Assembly: GCF_000496755.2 (NCBI RefSeq)
Contig: NZ_AYKS02000118.1
Location: 62,001-126,000 of the forward strand
DNA length: 64,000 nucleotides
Reading direction: 5' to 3'
Source: Serratia sp. DD3
GTDB taxonomy: Bacteria > Pseudomonadota > Gammaproteobacteria > Enterobacterales > Enterobacteriaceae
The position numbers and the translations under genes are program-made. A model generated the notes under the pieces. The model made no database searches and had not been told where the DNA came from. It saw only the letters and a list, made by a program, of their open reading frames with translations. Below, in pieces: positions 28,393 to 38,681 of the stretch. Within the stretch, counting starts at the first letter, position 1, and each line of letters begins with the position of its first letter.

Positions 28393-29547
28393 TTACTGCG
28401 ACTGCATGGTGTTATACGCAGCCACCGCCTCTTCCACCACCTTGCTGTCAGCCGGTAAGCCAGAAATTTGTATCAGTGCCGCTTTTGGCCCCAGTTTTTC
28501 CAGCAATTCTACCAACTCTTTGGCCTGCGGGTCTTGTTCACTGCGGTAACTCATGGCGGCCGCAATCCCTTTTATCAGGTTGCCATGTGGCAAATCGTAT
28601 TCCAATGTTCCCAACAATGGCTTAATCAAGCGGTCGCCTGCACTGAGTTTACGCAGTGGCTGGCGCCCAACACGCTCAACATCATCATGCAGATAGGGGT
28701 TTTCAAAGCGAGAGAGGATTTTGTTGATATAAGCGGCATGTTTATCCGCATCAAAGCCATAACGCTTGATCAACACCGCACCACTCTCTTCCATCGCCCC
28801 TCGTACCACCTGACGAACTTGTGGGTCGAGAATAGCATCACGAATCGTCAGTAAGTTGGCGCGCTGCCCCAGATAAGCCGTGATTGCATGGCCAGTATTA
28901 AGAGTGAACAACTTGCGTTCAACGAACGCCATCAGGTTGTCAGTCAACTCCATACCCGCAATAGCAGGCGGGGGCCCCTTGAACTGAGTCTGATCCACAA
29001 TCCATTCGCTGAACGTTTCCACGGTAACTTCCAGCGGATCGCTGCTGTTGGCTTCCGCGGGTGGCACGATACGGTCTACGGCAGAATCCACAAACCCGAC
29101 ATGCTGCTCAACCCAAGCCTGCTCATCCTGCGGCAATACGTCGAAAACAGAGTGCTTGAGCTGGCTGGTGCCGCGCACCATATTTTCACAAGCAATGATA
29201 TTGAGTGGCTGGGTGTTTCCTTGTTGATGGCGTTTAATCAACCCCTTGGCAATAGTCCCGGCGATTTTAGCCAAGACCTGTGGGCCAACTGCTGTTGTCA
29301 CAATATCCGCCTCAGCAATCAAATCCACCGCCTGCTCACTGCCGCTGTTAACCGCACTGACATTATTCACTTGTTCAATACGTGATTCATCACCTACCAC
29401 GTGTACCTGGTAGCTTTTACGTTGGTTCAGTTCATCCAACAACGTCTGGTTAACGTCAGCAAAAGTCAGTTCGGCATGAGCATCAGCCAGTAACTTGCCG
29501 ATGAACCCACGGCCGATATTACCCGCGCCGAAGTGTAATGCTTTCAT
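28393..29547 (-). CDS. mtlD: mannitol-1-phosphate 5-dehydrogenase
   Basis: NAD-dependent oxidation of mannitol 1-phosphate to fructose 6-phosphate. 384 aa, long-chain mannitol dehydrogenase family. The dinucleotide site is at the very N-terminus ([20 protein letters not shown]), and [18 protein letters not shown] and [12 protein letters not shown] are present. Second gene of mtlADR, separated from mtlA by a hairpin. Confidence 0.97.
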   Translation of the reverse strand: MKALHFGAGNIGRGFIGKLLADAHAELTFADVNQTLLDELNQRKSYQVHVVGDESRIEQVNNVSAVNSGSEQAVDLIAEADIVTTAVGPQVLAKIAGTIAKGLIKRHQQGNTQPLNIIACENMVRGTSQLKHSVFDVLPQDEQAWVEQHVGFVDSAVDRIVPPAEANSSDPLEVTVETFSEWIVDQTQFKGPPPAIAGMELTDNLMAFVERKLFTLNTGHAITAYLGQRANLLTIRDAILDPQVRQVVRGAMEESGAVLIKRYGFDADKHAAYINKILSRFENPYLHDDVERVGRQPLRKLSAGDRLIKPLLGTLEYDLPHGNLIKGIAAAMSYRSEQDPQAKELVELLEKLGPKAALIQISGLPADSKVVEEAVAAYNTMQSQ

Positions 29548-29569
29548 AGTTCTACCTTTGTTAATATCG

Positions 29570-29594
29570 AAGGGTGCACACCCGGTGCACCCTT
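29570..29594. repeat. stem-loop in the mtlA-mtlD gap
   Basis: AAGGGTGCAC and GTGCACCCTT form a perfect 10-bp stem with loop ACCCG. It lacks a T run in the direction of transcription, so an intercistronic stabilising hairpin is more likely than a terminator. Confidence 0.6.
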
Positions 29595-29612
29595 TAAAAC
29601 AGTGCTGTGATA

Positions 29613-31529
29613 TTAGCTCTTCTTACTACCAAGTAGTTCCAAAACTTCTTGGACGCTTGCCGTATTAGCTAACCGCTCAATAACCGTTTCATCATCCAAT
29701 GCATTGGTTAGACAAGTAATCACCTGAATATGCTCATTATTACGGGCTGCAATACCAATCACCAGACGGGCAACCTCATCCTCACCGTCACCAAAACGCA
29801 CGCCTTGCGGATATTGACAGAACACCACGCCAGTACGCAGTACGCGATCTTTCGCTTCGATGGTGCCATGTGGTACGGCAATCGACTCTCCCAAGTAGGT
29901 AGAAGTGAGCTTTTCACGCTCCAGCATCGCCTCTACGTATTCAGGTTCCACATAGCCGCCCTTCACCAATTGCTCACCAGCAAAGCGAATTGCCTGCTGT
30001 TTGTCGCTAGCCTGTAGACCGAGGAACACATTATTTTCACTCAATTTAAACAGGTTCTTTTCGCTAGCTTCAAAGCTGTCATCCAACGTTGAAATCACTT
30101 TCTGTTCTGTTTCGCTGGTTTTGTGAGCGGCTAGCAGGCGTGCGGTCAAATCACTGTATAACTGACTGTCCAGGAAATTGGTTAATGAAATATGCTGTGC
30201 TTGTGGTGCATGACGCATGGCACGTTCCGTCAAATCACGGTGGGTAATCACCAGATCGACATCTTCCGGCAAACTGTTGATCGCGCAATTGGTAACAGAG
30301 ATATTTTTCAGTCCTGCATCTGTCACTTTCTTACGCAGAACACCCGCCCCCATCGCACTGGAACCCATACCCGCATCACAAGCCACAATAATTTTACGCA
30401 CGGTACTCAGATCACCATCTACCGCTCCATTAGGCGCTTTAGCTCCTTTGGATTGCGCCTTCATCTCCTGCATACGACGGGTGGCTTGTTCCAGACCCTC
30501 TTCCTCTTTAACTTTCGACGTTTTCAGCAGGAAAGAAGAAACCAGGAAGGAGACCAGGAAAGCAGCGAAGATGGCAGCCAAATTGGCGAAATAGGCCCCT
30601 TTTGGCGTCATTGCCAATACGGCCAGAATCGACCCTGGGGAAGCCGGCGATACCAGACCCCCATTCAACACCGTCAGCGTGAATACGCCTGTCATACCAC
30701 CCAGAATCACCGCCAGCAGCAGGCGTGGATTCATCAGTACATAAGGGAAGTAAATTTCATGGATACCACCCAGGAAGTGGATGATAGCGGCACCACCAGC
30801 AGACTGTTTGGCACTACCACGGCCAAAGAACATATAAGCCATCAAGACTCCCATACCTGGGCCCGGGTTGGCTTCAATCAGGAAGAAGATAGACTTGCCA
30901 GCCTCTGAGGCTTGCTGAATACCCAGCGGCGAGAAGATACCGTGGTTGATGGCGTTGTTCAGGAACAGAATTTTTGCTGGTTCAACAAAGATCGAGGTCA
31001 ATGGCAGCAGGTTATTAACCACCATGACATGTACACCCGCCGCCAGAATTTTGGAGAGCGCTTCGACCAATGGCCCAATCCCCATAAAGGAGATAAGTGC
31101 CAGCAGCATACCGATGATACCGGCGGAGAAGTTGTTCACCAACATCTCAAAACCACTTTTGATCTTGCCATCTACCCAGCGGTCAAAATGCTTAATCGCC
31201 CAACCACCCAGCGGACCCGCGATCATGGCACCGAGGAACATCGGGATATCAGCACCCACCACGACACCCATGGTGGTAATTGCACCAACCACACCACCAC
31301 GATCGCCACCCACCAATTTACCGCCGGTATAACCGATCAACAGTGGCAACAGATAGGTGATCATTGGCCCAACCAGCTTGGCCAATGTCTCATTTGGCAC
31401 CCAACCGGTAGGGATAAATAATGCGGTGATAATACCCCAGGCGATAAATGCGCCGATGTTGGGCATAACCATATTGCTTAGGAAACGGCCAAAGTTTTGC
31501 ACTTTAACCTTGATATCTGGTGAAAACAT
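29613..31529 (-). CDS. mtlA: PTS mannitol-specific EIICBA transporter
   Basis: Imports and phosphorylates mannitol. 638 aa with the ATG at 31529 ([17 protein letters not shown]), preceded by an AGGGGG ribosome site; the frame open to 31628 is not part of the protein. EIIC membrane domain spans about residues 1-340, EIIB has the phosphocysteine in [13 protein letters not shown] near residue 385, and EIIA has the phosphohistidine in [14 protein letters not shown] near residue 555. All three domains are intact. First gene of the operon, with CRP-like sites upstream. Confidence 0.97.
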   Translation of the reverse strand: MFSPDIKVKVQNFGRFLSNMVMPNIGAFIAWGIITALFIPTGWVPNETLAKLVGPMITYLLPLLIGYTGGKLVGGDRGGVVGAITTMGVVVGADIPMFLGAMIAGPLGGWAIKHFDRWVDGKIKSGFEMLVNNFSAGIIGMLLALISFMGIGPLVEALSKILAAGVHVMVVNNLLPLTSIFVEPAKILFLNNAINHGIFSPLGIQQASEAGKSIFFLIEANPGPGMGVLMAYMFFGRGSAKQSAGGAAIIHFLGGIHEIYFPYVLMNPRLLLAVILGGMTGVFTLTVLNGGLVSPASPGSILAVLAMTPKGAYFANLAAIFAAFLVSFLVSSFLLKTSKVKEEEGLEQATRRMQEMKAQSKGAKAPNGAVDGDLSTVRKIIVACDAGMGSSAMGAGVLRKKVTDAGLKNISVTNCAINSLPEDVDLVITHRDLTERAMRHAPQAQHISLTNFLDSQLYSDLTARLLAAHKTSETEQKVISTLDDSFEASEKNLFKLSENNVFLGLQASDKQQAIRFAGEQLVKGGYVEPEYVEAMLEREKLTSTYLGESIAVPHGTIEAKDRVLRTGVVFCQYPQGVRFGDGEDEVARLVIGIAARNNEHIQVITCLTNALDDETVIERLANTASVQEVLELLGSKKS

Positions 31530-31661
31530 AAAACACCCCCCTATTGCTACGCGCTGACAATAAGAGCGCGCATTCATTGTTGTCATATCCAGCCGTGTTG
31601 CTGCTGTTTGCGAAATGGACTCTACCACGCTCCTCTGACTACGCGAACCTCACCCAAGAAA

Positions 31662-31677
31662 CGTGATTAAAATCACA
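31662..31677. promoter_or_regulatory. CRP-binding site, mtl promoter region
   Basis: CGTGATTAAAATCACA matches TGTGA-N6-TCACA at 9 of 10 consensus positions, 133 bp upstream of the mtlA ATG. The E. coli mtl promoter also carries multiple CRP sites. Confidence 0.75.
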
Positions 31678-31705
31678 CAACAGAGGGGGTTAACCCAGTG
31701 GATTT

Positions 31706-31721
31706 AGTGATTGAAATCACA
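31706..31721. promoter_or_regulatory. CRP-binding site, mtl promoter region
   Basis: AGTGATTGAAATCACA matches the CRP consensus at 9 of 10 half-site positions, centred 44 bp from the neighbouring site, about four helical turns. Confidence 0.7.
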
Positions 31722-31770
31722 ATTACTTTCGATATTAGAAATAATAGACACCAATAAAGCGTCACCGCCA

Positions 31771-31802
31771 GCCAATAACGTGATTAAAATCACGTTATTG
31801 GC
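31771..31802. promoter_or_regulatory. 32-bp palindrome containing a CRP-like core
   Basis: GCCAATAACGTGATT and AATCACGTTATTGGC are perfect 15-bp inverted arms around two central bases. The middle GTGATTAAAATCAC is CRP-like, but symmetry runs far beyond a CRP site. It lies 242 bp upstream of mtlA and 152 bp downstream of the CDF transporter stop. It may be a CRP site, a factor-independent stem-loop for the CDF gene, or both. Confidence 0.65.
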
Positions 31803-31953
31803 CGAAGGGTTTGTTCTTAAATTGATACATTGATCACGATTTATTTTACGCACCACAAGCGAACCGCGCTCTTGAATGGGATCTTCCCTGCGGCACCCAC
31901 TCTGCCAGAGAGCTGACCAGGCAAACTCAGCGACCCACATCTCTGGCTGACAC

Positions 31954-32862
31954 TCAAAGCCATTTTTCATGCCGGCAAAAAGAAACACTGATCCACAAAT
32001 CCAATTCTGGATCCTTTATAACCTGGACAATACGCTCACGAATCAAATCCAACTGGCTGATGCCGATATGTTCCATGCTTTCTGGCAGAACGACATAGAT
32101 CTCCAAGAATAATCCGCGACCTATACGTGTTTCATAGTGGGAATATTTGATGAAGCCGTATTCACGGCTAAGTTGTTGCATTAACTCTTCCACCTTTTTA
32201 TCCAATGCTGCAGGTGTCATCATCAGAACTTCTTTTATGGCATTAAAGATTATTTTGGCCGGCATTGGCATGACAAACAGGATCAGGACTGCCAGTATCA
32301 TCGAATCCACATAGGGGACCAGATAGGCAAAGCGCGTGTCTTGTAAAAACCAGGCGAGGATAAAAGCGACAAAGATCGCGGCACTGATCGCTGTGGAGAT
32401 CATCCAGCCCCGCACGTCCAACTCGACCAGTGGGGAAGATATCCCTTTGTTAGCGTTTTTTTGTTTCAAAAATATCGCAAAACAAATGACGGTGATACTA
32501 AAGGCATAGGCTATCGCCCACCCTAACTCAAAATGATTTCCCCCTCCCAAAAGACTTTGAATCGCGTTAATAAAAGCATACAGACAGAGTAACAACAGTA
32601 GGCTGCCGTTAAATACCAGAACCAAGGGTTCTACGTGCCAAAAACCGTATTGAAAACGGCGACTGCTCGGGTTTTGCCCGATTAGCCGTAATACGAATAA
32701 CGCCAAGCCGGATAGGGTCGCATCCAATATGGCGTACATACCATCAAACATGATCGATCTTGAGCCGGTAATAAAACCGAAGGTGATACTCAAACAAGAT
32801 ATCCCAAGAGCACCATAAATTGAGCGCCTTAAAAGCTGTTGTTCACGTTGAGTACTGGGCAC
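31954..32862 (-). CDS. cation diffusion facilitator (CDF) family transporter
   Basis: Inner-membrane proton-driven divalent metal exporter family. 302 aa from a GTG at 32862, which sits 7 bases after GGAGG; a TTG at 32877 overlaps that ribosome site and is unlikely. About six membrane segments, with the metal-site pattern FDGMYAILDAT in TM2 and a cytoplasmic C-terminal domain near residues 205-302. The metal is uncertain. Single-gene unit upstream in transcription of the mtl regulatory region. Confidence 0.82.
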   Translation of the reverse strand: MPSTQREQQLLRRSIYGALGISCLSITFGFITGSRSIMFDGMYAILDATLSGLALFVLRLIGQNPSSRRFQYGFWHVEPLVLVFNGSLLLLLCLYAFINAIQSLLGGGNHFELGWAIAYAFSITVICFAIFLKQKNANKGISSPLVELDVRGWMISTAISAAIFVAFILAWFLQDTRFAYLVPYVDSMILAVLILFVMPMPAKIIFNAIKEVLMMTPAALDKKVEELMQQLSREYGFIKYSHYETRIGRGLFLEIYVVLPESMEHIGISQLDLIRERIVQVIKDPELDLWISVSFCRHEKWL

Positions 32863-33102
32863 GATAATGACCTCCAACTGACCGAATGGCTCTGTTCCCG
32901 TATTTTACGGCGCTGTTGAATATACCCATCGTCAAACAAGTCGCCGGGGTATTCAAAAAGCCAGATGTTTTATCCTGCAAGTTAATTGAACTTGGCCATA
33001 GTTATGCTTCGACCACGCGTTTTCGGCCCGATAACTGAAGTGTAGTATAGAGATCAGGGTACGGAAGGATGACAAGGCGTTGAAAAAAGGGGAACCCATA
33101 CT

Positions 33103-33147
33103 CAGGTACATTCAAACTACAGCCTGAAAGCCGCTCGAATGTACCTG
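33103..33147. repeat. inverted repeat after yiaF
   Basis: CAGGTACATTC and GAATGTACCTG pair perfectly over 11 bp with a 23-bp loop, just past the yiaF stop on the reverse strand. It may act as a transcript 3' end structure; no T tract. Confidence 0.5.
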
Positions 33148-33158
33148 GATAGTTTTGC

Positions 33159-33878
33159 TTACTGCATCACTGCCTGCACCGTTTTCTGTGCATTGAGCCA
33201 ATCCTGCTGCTTAGCCACCAGATTGGACATCATGGTGTTGTACTGCGCCACCTGCTGCTGAGTACGGAACTGTACACCGCCATTATTGAAACTCACCTGA
33301 TTACCCTGAGCCTGCAAGAAATCCCCAACTAGCACCAGTTCCTGAACAAAACTGCTGGTGGTTGGGATCACTGGCATCAAGCTATTGCTTGGTGTGGTAA
33401 CAATCTTGTCATACACCTGGCTATACACCGCTTTCAAATCATCAGGTTGCTTCAACGCGGCACGGGCGCTATCCGCCTGTAACTTCGCTGACTGTATCTG
33501 TTGACCCAACAGGTTCAATGCACCCAACGATTGCTGCAAGGTATCGCGCTTAGCGATATAGTCTTGTGCGGTGCGAATTTGATTAATCTGTTCCAGTGCT
33601 GGTGTCAGACTTGCCTCAACCGATTTCGACAATTGCTGAGAAAAACCCACCAGAATGGCGTAATCACTCACATAAGTGCCAAATTTCTGTTTTTGGTCTT
33701 CACTCAACGTTGGAATGTGTACACCGCTACGCATCACCGTATTATGTAAATAATCAATAAACGCTTTACGCTGTTCTGGCTCTTTATCGCCGCAGGCGGT
33801 CAGTTGCATCACGACCAACAATGCAAATACCGGTGCCAACCAACGCGAAAAGCCTCTGCTTTGGATCCCTACCGCCAT
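33159..33878 (-). CDS. yiaF: DUF3053 lipoprotein, YiaF family
   Basis: 239-aa envelope lipoprotein of unknown function. The N-terminal signal ends in the lipobox LTAC (Cys near residue 29), after the hydrophobic WLAPVFALLVVMQ. The mature part is helical and polar, with Gln-rich segments. E. coli YiaF likewise maps near glyQS. A GGGAG ribosome site precedes the ATG at a rather long distance. Confidence 0.8.
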   Translation of the reverse strand: MAVGIQSRGFSRWLAPVFALLVVMQLTACGDKEPEQRKAFIDYLHNTVMRSGVHIPTLSEDQKQKFGTYVSDYAILVGFSQQLSKSVEASLTPALEQINQIRTAQDYIAKRDTLQQSLGALNLLGQQIQSAKLQADSARAALKQPDDLKAVYSQVYDKIVTTPSNSLMPVIPTTSSFVQELVLVGDFLQAQGNQVSFNNGGVQFRTQQQVAQYNTMMSNLVAKQQDWLNAQKTVQAVMQ

Positions 33879-34032
33879 GTGACATAACTCCCGTTATTAA
33901 TGTCTCTTTTATCTGGCTCCATGCCTTATGTTGCACTCCGTTGCAGATAAGAATAGATCAACTCCCTGCTATAGGATACGTGATTCAACGTTCAGCCCAG
34001 AATAACCGACGGATTCTCATGATGATGAAAAA

Positions 34033-34046
34033 GCGCCCTCAGGCGC
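34033..34046 (-). terminator. intrinsic terminator after glyS
   Basis: On the reverse strand GCGCC-TGAG-GGCGC is followed by a T run (CTTTTTC), 22 bp past the glyS stop. Confidence 0.75.
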
Positions 34047-34067
34047 CTTTTCATTAATACTTTACCC

Positions 34068-36137
34068 TTACTGCAACACCGAAATATCCGCTACTTGCAG
34101 GAACAGCTCACGCAACTTACTCAGCAACGTCAAGCGATTCACCCGCACCGCATCATCTTCAGCCATCACCATCACACTGTCGAAGAACGCATCAACCGTC
34201 TCACGCAACGCCGCCAGTTCAACCAATGCTTCCTGATAACGACCTGCAGCAAACAAAGGTTCCAGCTTGTCACGCAACACCACCAGATGAGTGGCTAATT
34301 TCAGCTCTGTCGGCTCTTTCAATACCGAGGCTTGAACCTGATCCAGCAATACATCGTTGGATTTGGCTAAGATATTGGAAACACGCTTGTTAGCCGCAGC
34401 CAACGCGGTGGCCTCAGCCAAGGTACGGAAATGTGTTACCGCCTTCACCCGTGCATCAAAGTCTGCCGGCCGGGTTGGGCGACGCGCCAATACCGCCTGG
34501 ATAGTATCCACTGCATGGCCTGCTTCCTGATACCAGGTACGGAAACGCCCCAACATAAAGTCGATGACATCATCCACCACCTTGGCATTGGTCAGCTTGC
34601 TGCCATACAGGCGCGCAGCCTCTTCGGTCAGGGTTTGCAAATCCAGTGACAGGTTTTTCTCAACGATGATACGCAGCACGCCCAACGCAGCACGGCGTAA
34701 AGCAAACGGGTCTTTATCACCTTTTGGATGCTGGCCAATACCAAAAATACCGACCAGCGTGTCCATTTTGTCAGCGATTGCCAACGAGCAAGCCACCAGC
34801 GATTGAGGCAGTTCATCACCCGCAAAGCGTGGCTGATACTGCTCGTTAAGCGCAACAGCTACGTCCTCGGCTTCACCATCATGGCGTGCGTAGTGCATCC
34901 CCATCACACCCTGAGTATCGGTGAATTCGAACACCATATTGGTCATCAGGTCGCACTTCGACAGCAGCCCGGCACGCGTTGCGTGATTAACATCAGCACC
35001 AATCTGGCCCGCAATCCAGCCGGCCATGGCTTGAATACGGTCAGTCTTATCACGCAGGGTACCCAACTGCTGCTGAAACAGTACCGTTTCCAGGCGCGGT
35101 AAATGATCTTCCAGACGCTTCTTGCGGTCAGTATTAAAGAAGAATTCAGCATCCGCCAAACGAGGACGCACCACTTTCTCATTACCAGAGATGATTTGCT
35201 GCGGGTCTCGGGACTCAATATTGGCGACGAAGATAAAATTCGGTAACAGTTTGCCAGCGGCATCGTAGACCGGAAAATATTTCTGGTCACCCTTCATGGT
35301 ATAAACCAACGCTTCAGCAGGCACTGCCAGGAATTTCTCTTCAAATTTTGCCGTCAGCACCACCGGCCACTCAACCAATGAAGTCACTTCCTCCAGCAGG
35401 CTCTCACTCAGATCGGCTTTTCCACCAATCTTCTGTGCTGCCAGTTCAGCATCACGTTTAATCAACGCCTTGCGGGTTGCGTAATCGGCGATCACTTTAC
35501 CGCGCTCCTGCAGGATTTGCGGATACTGATCGGCGTTCTCAATAGTAAACTCTGGCTCACCCATAAAACGGTGACCACGAATGGTGCGAGCCGAATCGAT
35601 GCCCAGCACGGTGCCTGGGATCAGTTCTGCCCCTAGCAGCATGGTCACCGTATGTACCGGACGCACGAACTGGGTTTCTTTATCACCCCAACGCATCAAT
35701 TTGGGAATCGGCAGCTTTGACAGTGCCGTGCTCACCATACCGGCCAACAGTTGCTGTGCGGATTGGCCTTTAACATGGGCGCGATACAGTAACCATTCAC
35801 CTTTATCGGTCACCAGGCGTTCAGCTTGATCAACGGTAATGCCGCAACCACGCGCCCAGCCCTCAGCGGCCTTACTGGGCTGACCGCTGGCATCGAATGC
35901 CTGAGCGATGGCCGGGCCACGTTTTTCAATTTCACGGTCAGCCTGTGCCGCGCTGAGTTTAGCCACTTTTAATGCTAGGCGACGCGGAGCAGCAAACCAG
36001 CTCACTTCGCCATGTGCCAAGCCGGCATTATCAAGTTCAGCCGTAAAATCTGCAGCAAAAGCTTCTGCCAGTGAGCGAAGAGCCTTCGGCGGCAGCTCTT
36101 CGGTGCCGATTTCCACCAGGAAAGTCTGTTGAGTCAT
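34068..36137 (-). CDS. glyS: glycine--tRNA ligase beta subunit
   Basis: Beta chain of the bacterial alpha2beta2 glycyl-tRNA synthetase, which binds tRNA-Gly. 689 aa, E. coli size, starting [20 protein letters not shown]. It has an HD-like central segment ([20 protein letters not shown]) and a C-terminal anticodon-binding region ending [14 protein letters not shown]. It follows glyQ by 9 bp, so the subunits are co-translated. Confidence 0.98.
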   Translation of the reverse strand: MTQQTFLVEIGTEELPPKALRSLAEAFAADFTAELDNAGLAHGEVSWFAAPRRLALKVAKLSAAQADREIEKRGPAIAQAFDASGQPSKAAEGWARGCGITVDQAERLVTDKGEWLLYRAHVKGQSAQQLLAGMVSTALSKLPIPKLMRWGDKETQFVRPVHTVTMLLGAELIPGTVLGIDSARTIRGHRFMGEPEFTIENADQYPQILQERGKVIADYATRKALIKRDAELAAQKIGGKADLSESLLEEVTSLVEWPVVLTAKFEEKFLAVPAEALVYTMKGDQKYFPVYDAAGKLLPNFIFVANIESRDPQQIISGNEKVVRPRLADAEFFFNTDRKKRLEDHLPRLETVLFQQQLGTLRDKTDRIQAMAGWIAGQIGADVNHATRAGLLSKCDLMTNMVFEFTDTQGVMGMHYARHDGEAEDVAVALNEQYQPRFAGDELPQSLVACSLAIADKMDTLVGIFGIGQHPKGDKDPFALRRAALGVLRIIVEKNLSLDLQTLTEEAARLYGSKLTNAKVVDDVIDFMLGRFRTWYQEAGHAVDTIQAVLARRPTRPADFDARVKAVTHFRTLAEATALAAANKRVSNILAKSNDVLLDQVQASVLKEPTELKLATHLVVLRDKLEPLFAAGRYQEALVELAALRETVDAFFDSVMVMAEDDAVRVNRLTLLSKLRELFLQVADISVLQ

Positions 36138-36146
36138 AGCTGCCTC

Positions 36147-37055
36147 TTACTTCTTATTACACATCGGGAAGCCTAACGCTTCGCGGGAAGCGTAGTAGGC
36201 CTCGGCAACGGCTTTGGTCAGCGTGCGGATACGCAAAATATAACGTTGACGTTCGGTGACCGAGATCGCCTTACGCGCATCCAGCAAATTGAAGGTATGG
36301 GCCGCTTTGAGAATACGTTCATACGCAGGTAATGGCAGGGGGTTTTCCAACGCCAATAGGGTTTGCGCTTCCTTTTCGTATTGCTCAAAACAGGAAAACA
36401 GGAAATCTACATCCGCATACTCAAAGTTGTAGGTGGATTGCTCCACTTCGTTTTGATGGAACACATCGCCATAGGTGGTGATACCCAATGGCCCGTTGCT
36501 CCAAATCAAATCGTAGACGCTATCCACACCCTGGATATACATCGCCAGGCGTTCCAGACCGTAAGTGATCTCGCCGGTGACCGGTTTACATTCCAAACCA
36601 CCAACCTGTTGAAAATAGGTGAACTGGGTCACTTCCATCCCGTTCAACCACACTTCCCAACCTAATCCCCAGGCCCCTAGTGTCGGGTTTTCCCAGTTAT
36701 CTTCAACAAAACGGATATCGTGAATAGCAGGATCCAACCCCAGTTCTTTCAATGAACCCAGGTACAGTTCCTGAATATTTTCCGGTGAGGGTTTAATCAC
36801 TACCTGGAATTGATAATAGTGTTGCAGGCGGTTGGGGTTTTCCCCATAACGGCCATCGGTCGGGCGACGTGAAGGTTGCACATAGGCCGCAGCCATTGGC
36901 TCCGGGCCAAGAGCACGCAAGCAGGTCATCGGGTGAGATGTTCCTGCGCCAACTTCCATGTCCAAAGGTTGAACAATAGTGCAACCCTGGCGCGCCCAAT
37001 AGTCCTGCAGTGTCAGGATCAGACCCTGAAAGGTCTTGGTATCAAACTTTTGCAT
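36147..37055 (-). CDS. glyQ: glycine--tRNA ligase alpha subunit
   Basis: Alpha chain carrying the class II catalytic site for glycyl-adenylate formation. 302 aa. [20 protein letters not shown] opens the protein and motif-2 context ([20 protein letters not shown]) is intact. First gene of glyQ-glyS. Confidence 0.98.
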   Translation of the reverse strand: MQKFDTKTFQGLILTLQDYWARQGCTIVQPLDMEVGAGTSHPMTCLRALGPEPMAAAYVQPSRRPTDGRYGENPNRLQHYYQFQVVIKPSPENIQELYLGSLKELGLDPAIHDIRFVEDNWENPTLGAWGLGWEVWLNGMEVTQFTYFQQVGGLECKPVTGEITYGLERLAMYIQGVDSVYDLIWSNGPLGITTYGDVFHQNEVEQSTYNFEYADVDFLFSCFEQYEKEAQTLLALENPLPLPAYERILKAAHTFNLLDARKAISVTERQRYILRIRTLTKAVAEAYYASREALGFPMCNKK

Positions 37056-37421
37056 GTTGAATTCGCACGCGATACAAGTGGATTTAATAGAGGGGCTCAG
37101 TATACCTGTTGACCGTAAGATATACAGCCAGAATCCAGCAACAAGTCACAATCCCCCGATAAAAACCGTGGTGTGATATGCAAAAAGCCGGTTCAGCACG
37201 ATACCCTAGTTCATTCAGCTTACCCCATGAGGCCCGAATAGCGACAGCAACAGGTTCAAGGTTGACGAGGCATCAAGGGAGTTTGCAAAATGCGGCACTT
37301 TAAACTCAGCGTTTTTGGGAGCATAGCCCACGCTATAAGTGAAGTGATATAGCGTAGCCAACACAAGTAACTTCAAGGATAATGTGTCAAACATTTTAAA
37401 ATTCATTATGGACAGCTAAGT
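37056..37421. other. glyQ / luxR-family divergent region
   Basis: 366 bp between divergent genes. A TATACT -10 for glyQ is plausible on the reverse strand at 37104-37099, with a poor -35. A small inverted repeat ACGCTATA/TATAGCGT lies near 37332-37358. No 20-bp lux-box palindrome was found. A 63-codon reverse ORF (37215-37406) has no recognisable features and is not called. Confidence 0.4.
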
Positions 37422-38183
37422 ATGATAGAAGGCCTTGATAAAGATTGTCATTTATTATCAGAGAGTAAACCTAACGAACTCATTAATTCATCTATCAAAA
37501 GCTATCTAGAAAAAAAACTAAAAGAGTTTAATAATATAAAGTACGCTTATGCCATAATGAATAAAAAGAACCCTGCTGATTTTTCAGTGATTTCAAATAG
37601 AACTGAATGGTTTGATTTTTATGTCAATAACAACTTTCAGTATATCGACCCGGTTTTAGTGACTGCATCACATCGAGTTACCCCATTTTTTTGGGATAAA
37701 AACATCATGATTAACTCGGGAATTAAACTGCCAAAAATATTTAATATGGCGAAAAGTTATGATGTTACTCATGGTTATACCTTCGTGTTGCATGACCATC
37801 TTCATCATCTGGCGGTTTTATCTATTATCATAGATAGCCATTGTGATAATAGTGTTGAACCGCTGATTAGAGATAAGCAAGATAGTTTACAGCTATTGTT
37901 GATGAAAACGCATGAAAAACTCATTAACACTTCTCAAGAACTGAATAATGCTAACTACTTTGAGAAAATAAACCAGAGAAATTTCTTTTCCCCTCGCGAG
38001 AATGAAATTATTTATTGGGCAAGCATGGGGAAATCCTATCAGGAAATTGCACTTATCTTAGGAATTAAACTCACCACAGTAAAATTTCATATTGGAAATG
38101 CAGTTAAAAAGTTAGGCGTTAACAATGCCAAGCATGCCATAAGGCTCAGTGTTGAATTGCAGCTAATCAGGTCGGTTCGCTAA
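37422..38183 (+). CDS. LuxR-family transcriptional regulator with AHL-binding domain (solo)
   Basis: 253 aa. The N-terminal autoinducer-binding domain (about 15-165) retains landmark residues: TEWFDFYVNNNFQYIDPV (aromatic, Asp-Pro pair), FFWDKN (Trp) and HGYTF (Gly). The C-terminal GerE-type HTH is at about 188-248 (FSPRENEIIYWASMGKSYQE, then TVKFHIGNAVKKLGV). These suggest response to an acyl-homoserine lactone. No luxI homologue is in the window, so it is a solo or its synthase is elsewhere. Markedly AT-rich relative to neighbours, indicating acquisition. Confidence 0.88.
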   Translation: MIEGLDKDCHLLSESKPNELINSSIKSYLEKKLKEFNNIKYAYAIMNKKNPADFSVISNRTEWFDFYVNNNFQYIDPVLVTASHRVTPFFWDKNIMINSGIKLPKIFNMAKSYDVTHGYTFVLHDHLHHLAVLSIIIDSHCDNSVEPLIRDKQDSLQLLLMKTHEKLINTSQELNNANYFEKINQRNFFSPRENEIIYWASMGKSYQEIALILGIKLTTVKFHIGNAVKKLGVNNAKHAIRLSVELQLIRSVR

Positions 38184-38269
38184 TGTAGCCAAACTTTCAG
38201 ATAAAATTGCTCAAAAACCATTTGACTAAAAAAAATAAAAAGGAAGAGGGTAAAATGCATAAAAATATA

Positions 38270-38298
38270 CTCTCACCCCTTCTTTGATTGGGTGAGAG
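38270..38298. repeat. stem-loop between luxR-type gene and sRNA promoter
   Basis: CTCTCACCC and GGGTGAGAG pair perfectly over 9 bp around an 11-nt loop, 87 bp after the luxR-type stop. There is no T tract, so it could be a weak terminator or a binding site next to the sRNA promoter, which begins 7 bp later. Confidence 0.55.
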
Positions 38299-38304
38299 AA
38301 ACTG

Positions 38305-38333
38305 TTGACAGGCACTCTATGATTTACAATAAT
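38305..38333 (+). promoter_or_regulatory. sigma-70 promoter of ArcZ-like sRNA copy 1
   Basis: Perfect TTGACA at 38305-38310, 17-bp spacer and AATAAT (5 of 6) at 38328-38333. Initiation 7-8 bp later falls at about 38340, directly before the sRNA seed. Confidence 0.75.
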
Positions 38334-38339
38334 GTTTAA

Positions 38340-38400
38340 GAATTTTCCCTGGTGTTGGCCAATTTGGCACCTGATCCTTTAATCGGGATCAGTTTTTTTT
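38340..38400 (+). ncRNA. ArcZ-seed small RNA, copy 1
   Basis: About 60-nt predicted Hfq-type sRNA. Bases 38344-38359 carry TTTCCCTGGTGTTGGC, the 16-nt seed of E. coli ArcZ. The first stem, GGT/GCC with GGC/ACC, keeps the ArcZ fold with altered bases. It ends in CTGATCC-loop-GGATCAG plus eight T, an intrinsic terminator. The genuine arcZ is known beside arcB, so this is a paralogue. It has its own strong promoter, so the primary transcript would start near where ArcZ is processed. 57 bases (38343-38399) are identical to copy 2. Confidence 0.8.
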
Positions 38401-38681
38401 GCTTAAAATTCTTGTTATTGTTGTTACGCACTAACGATAAAGTTTTTTGTTACTGAATGATAGTTATACTAAAGTACAGTCACCCACTATACTTTTTCGG
38501 TAACAGGCCCGCATCAGGCACCGTACCAGCGTTTGTGGCACCCTATGCCGACTTCAAACTACCAGGTAGTCCTTATCTATGGTGCCTTCCCGCTAAGCCA
38601 ATCATCAGAAATGGTGCACTAACGCTATATACTCGGGTCACTGCGTCAGTAAAAAACGAAATAAGAATAAGGAGTATCGGC

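Noticed and set aside
30192..30908. 238-codon forward ORF within mtlA
   Set aside because: Antisense to the intact mtlA reading frame; composition typical of a shadow ORF.
31771..31802. Simple intrinsic terminator
   Set aside because: The palindrome is not GC-rich and has no following T tract on either strand; a regulatory site is more likely.
37215..37406. 63-codon reverse ORF upstream of glyQ
   Set aside because: No ribosome site, no recognised similarity, and it lies in the divergent control region.
37056..38340. lux box or luxI partner for the LuxR-type gene
   Set aside because: No 20-bp lux-box-like dyad and no synthase gene found around it.
38457..38681. Extended N-terminus for the tag product
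   Set aside because: 75 extra codons lack family similarity and a ribosome site; AAGGAG supports the start at 38682.
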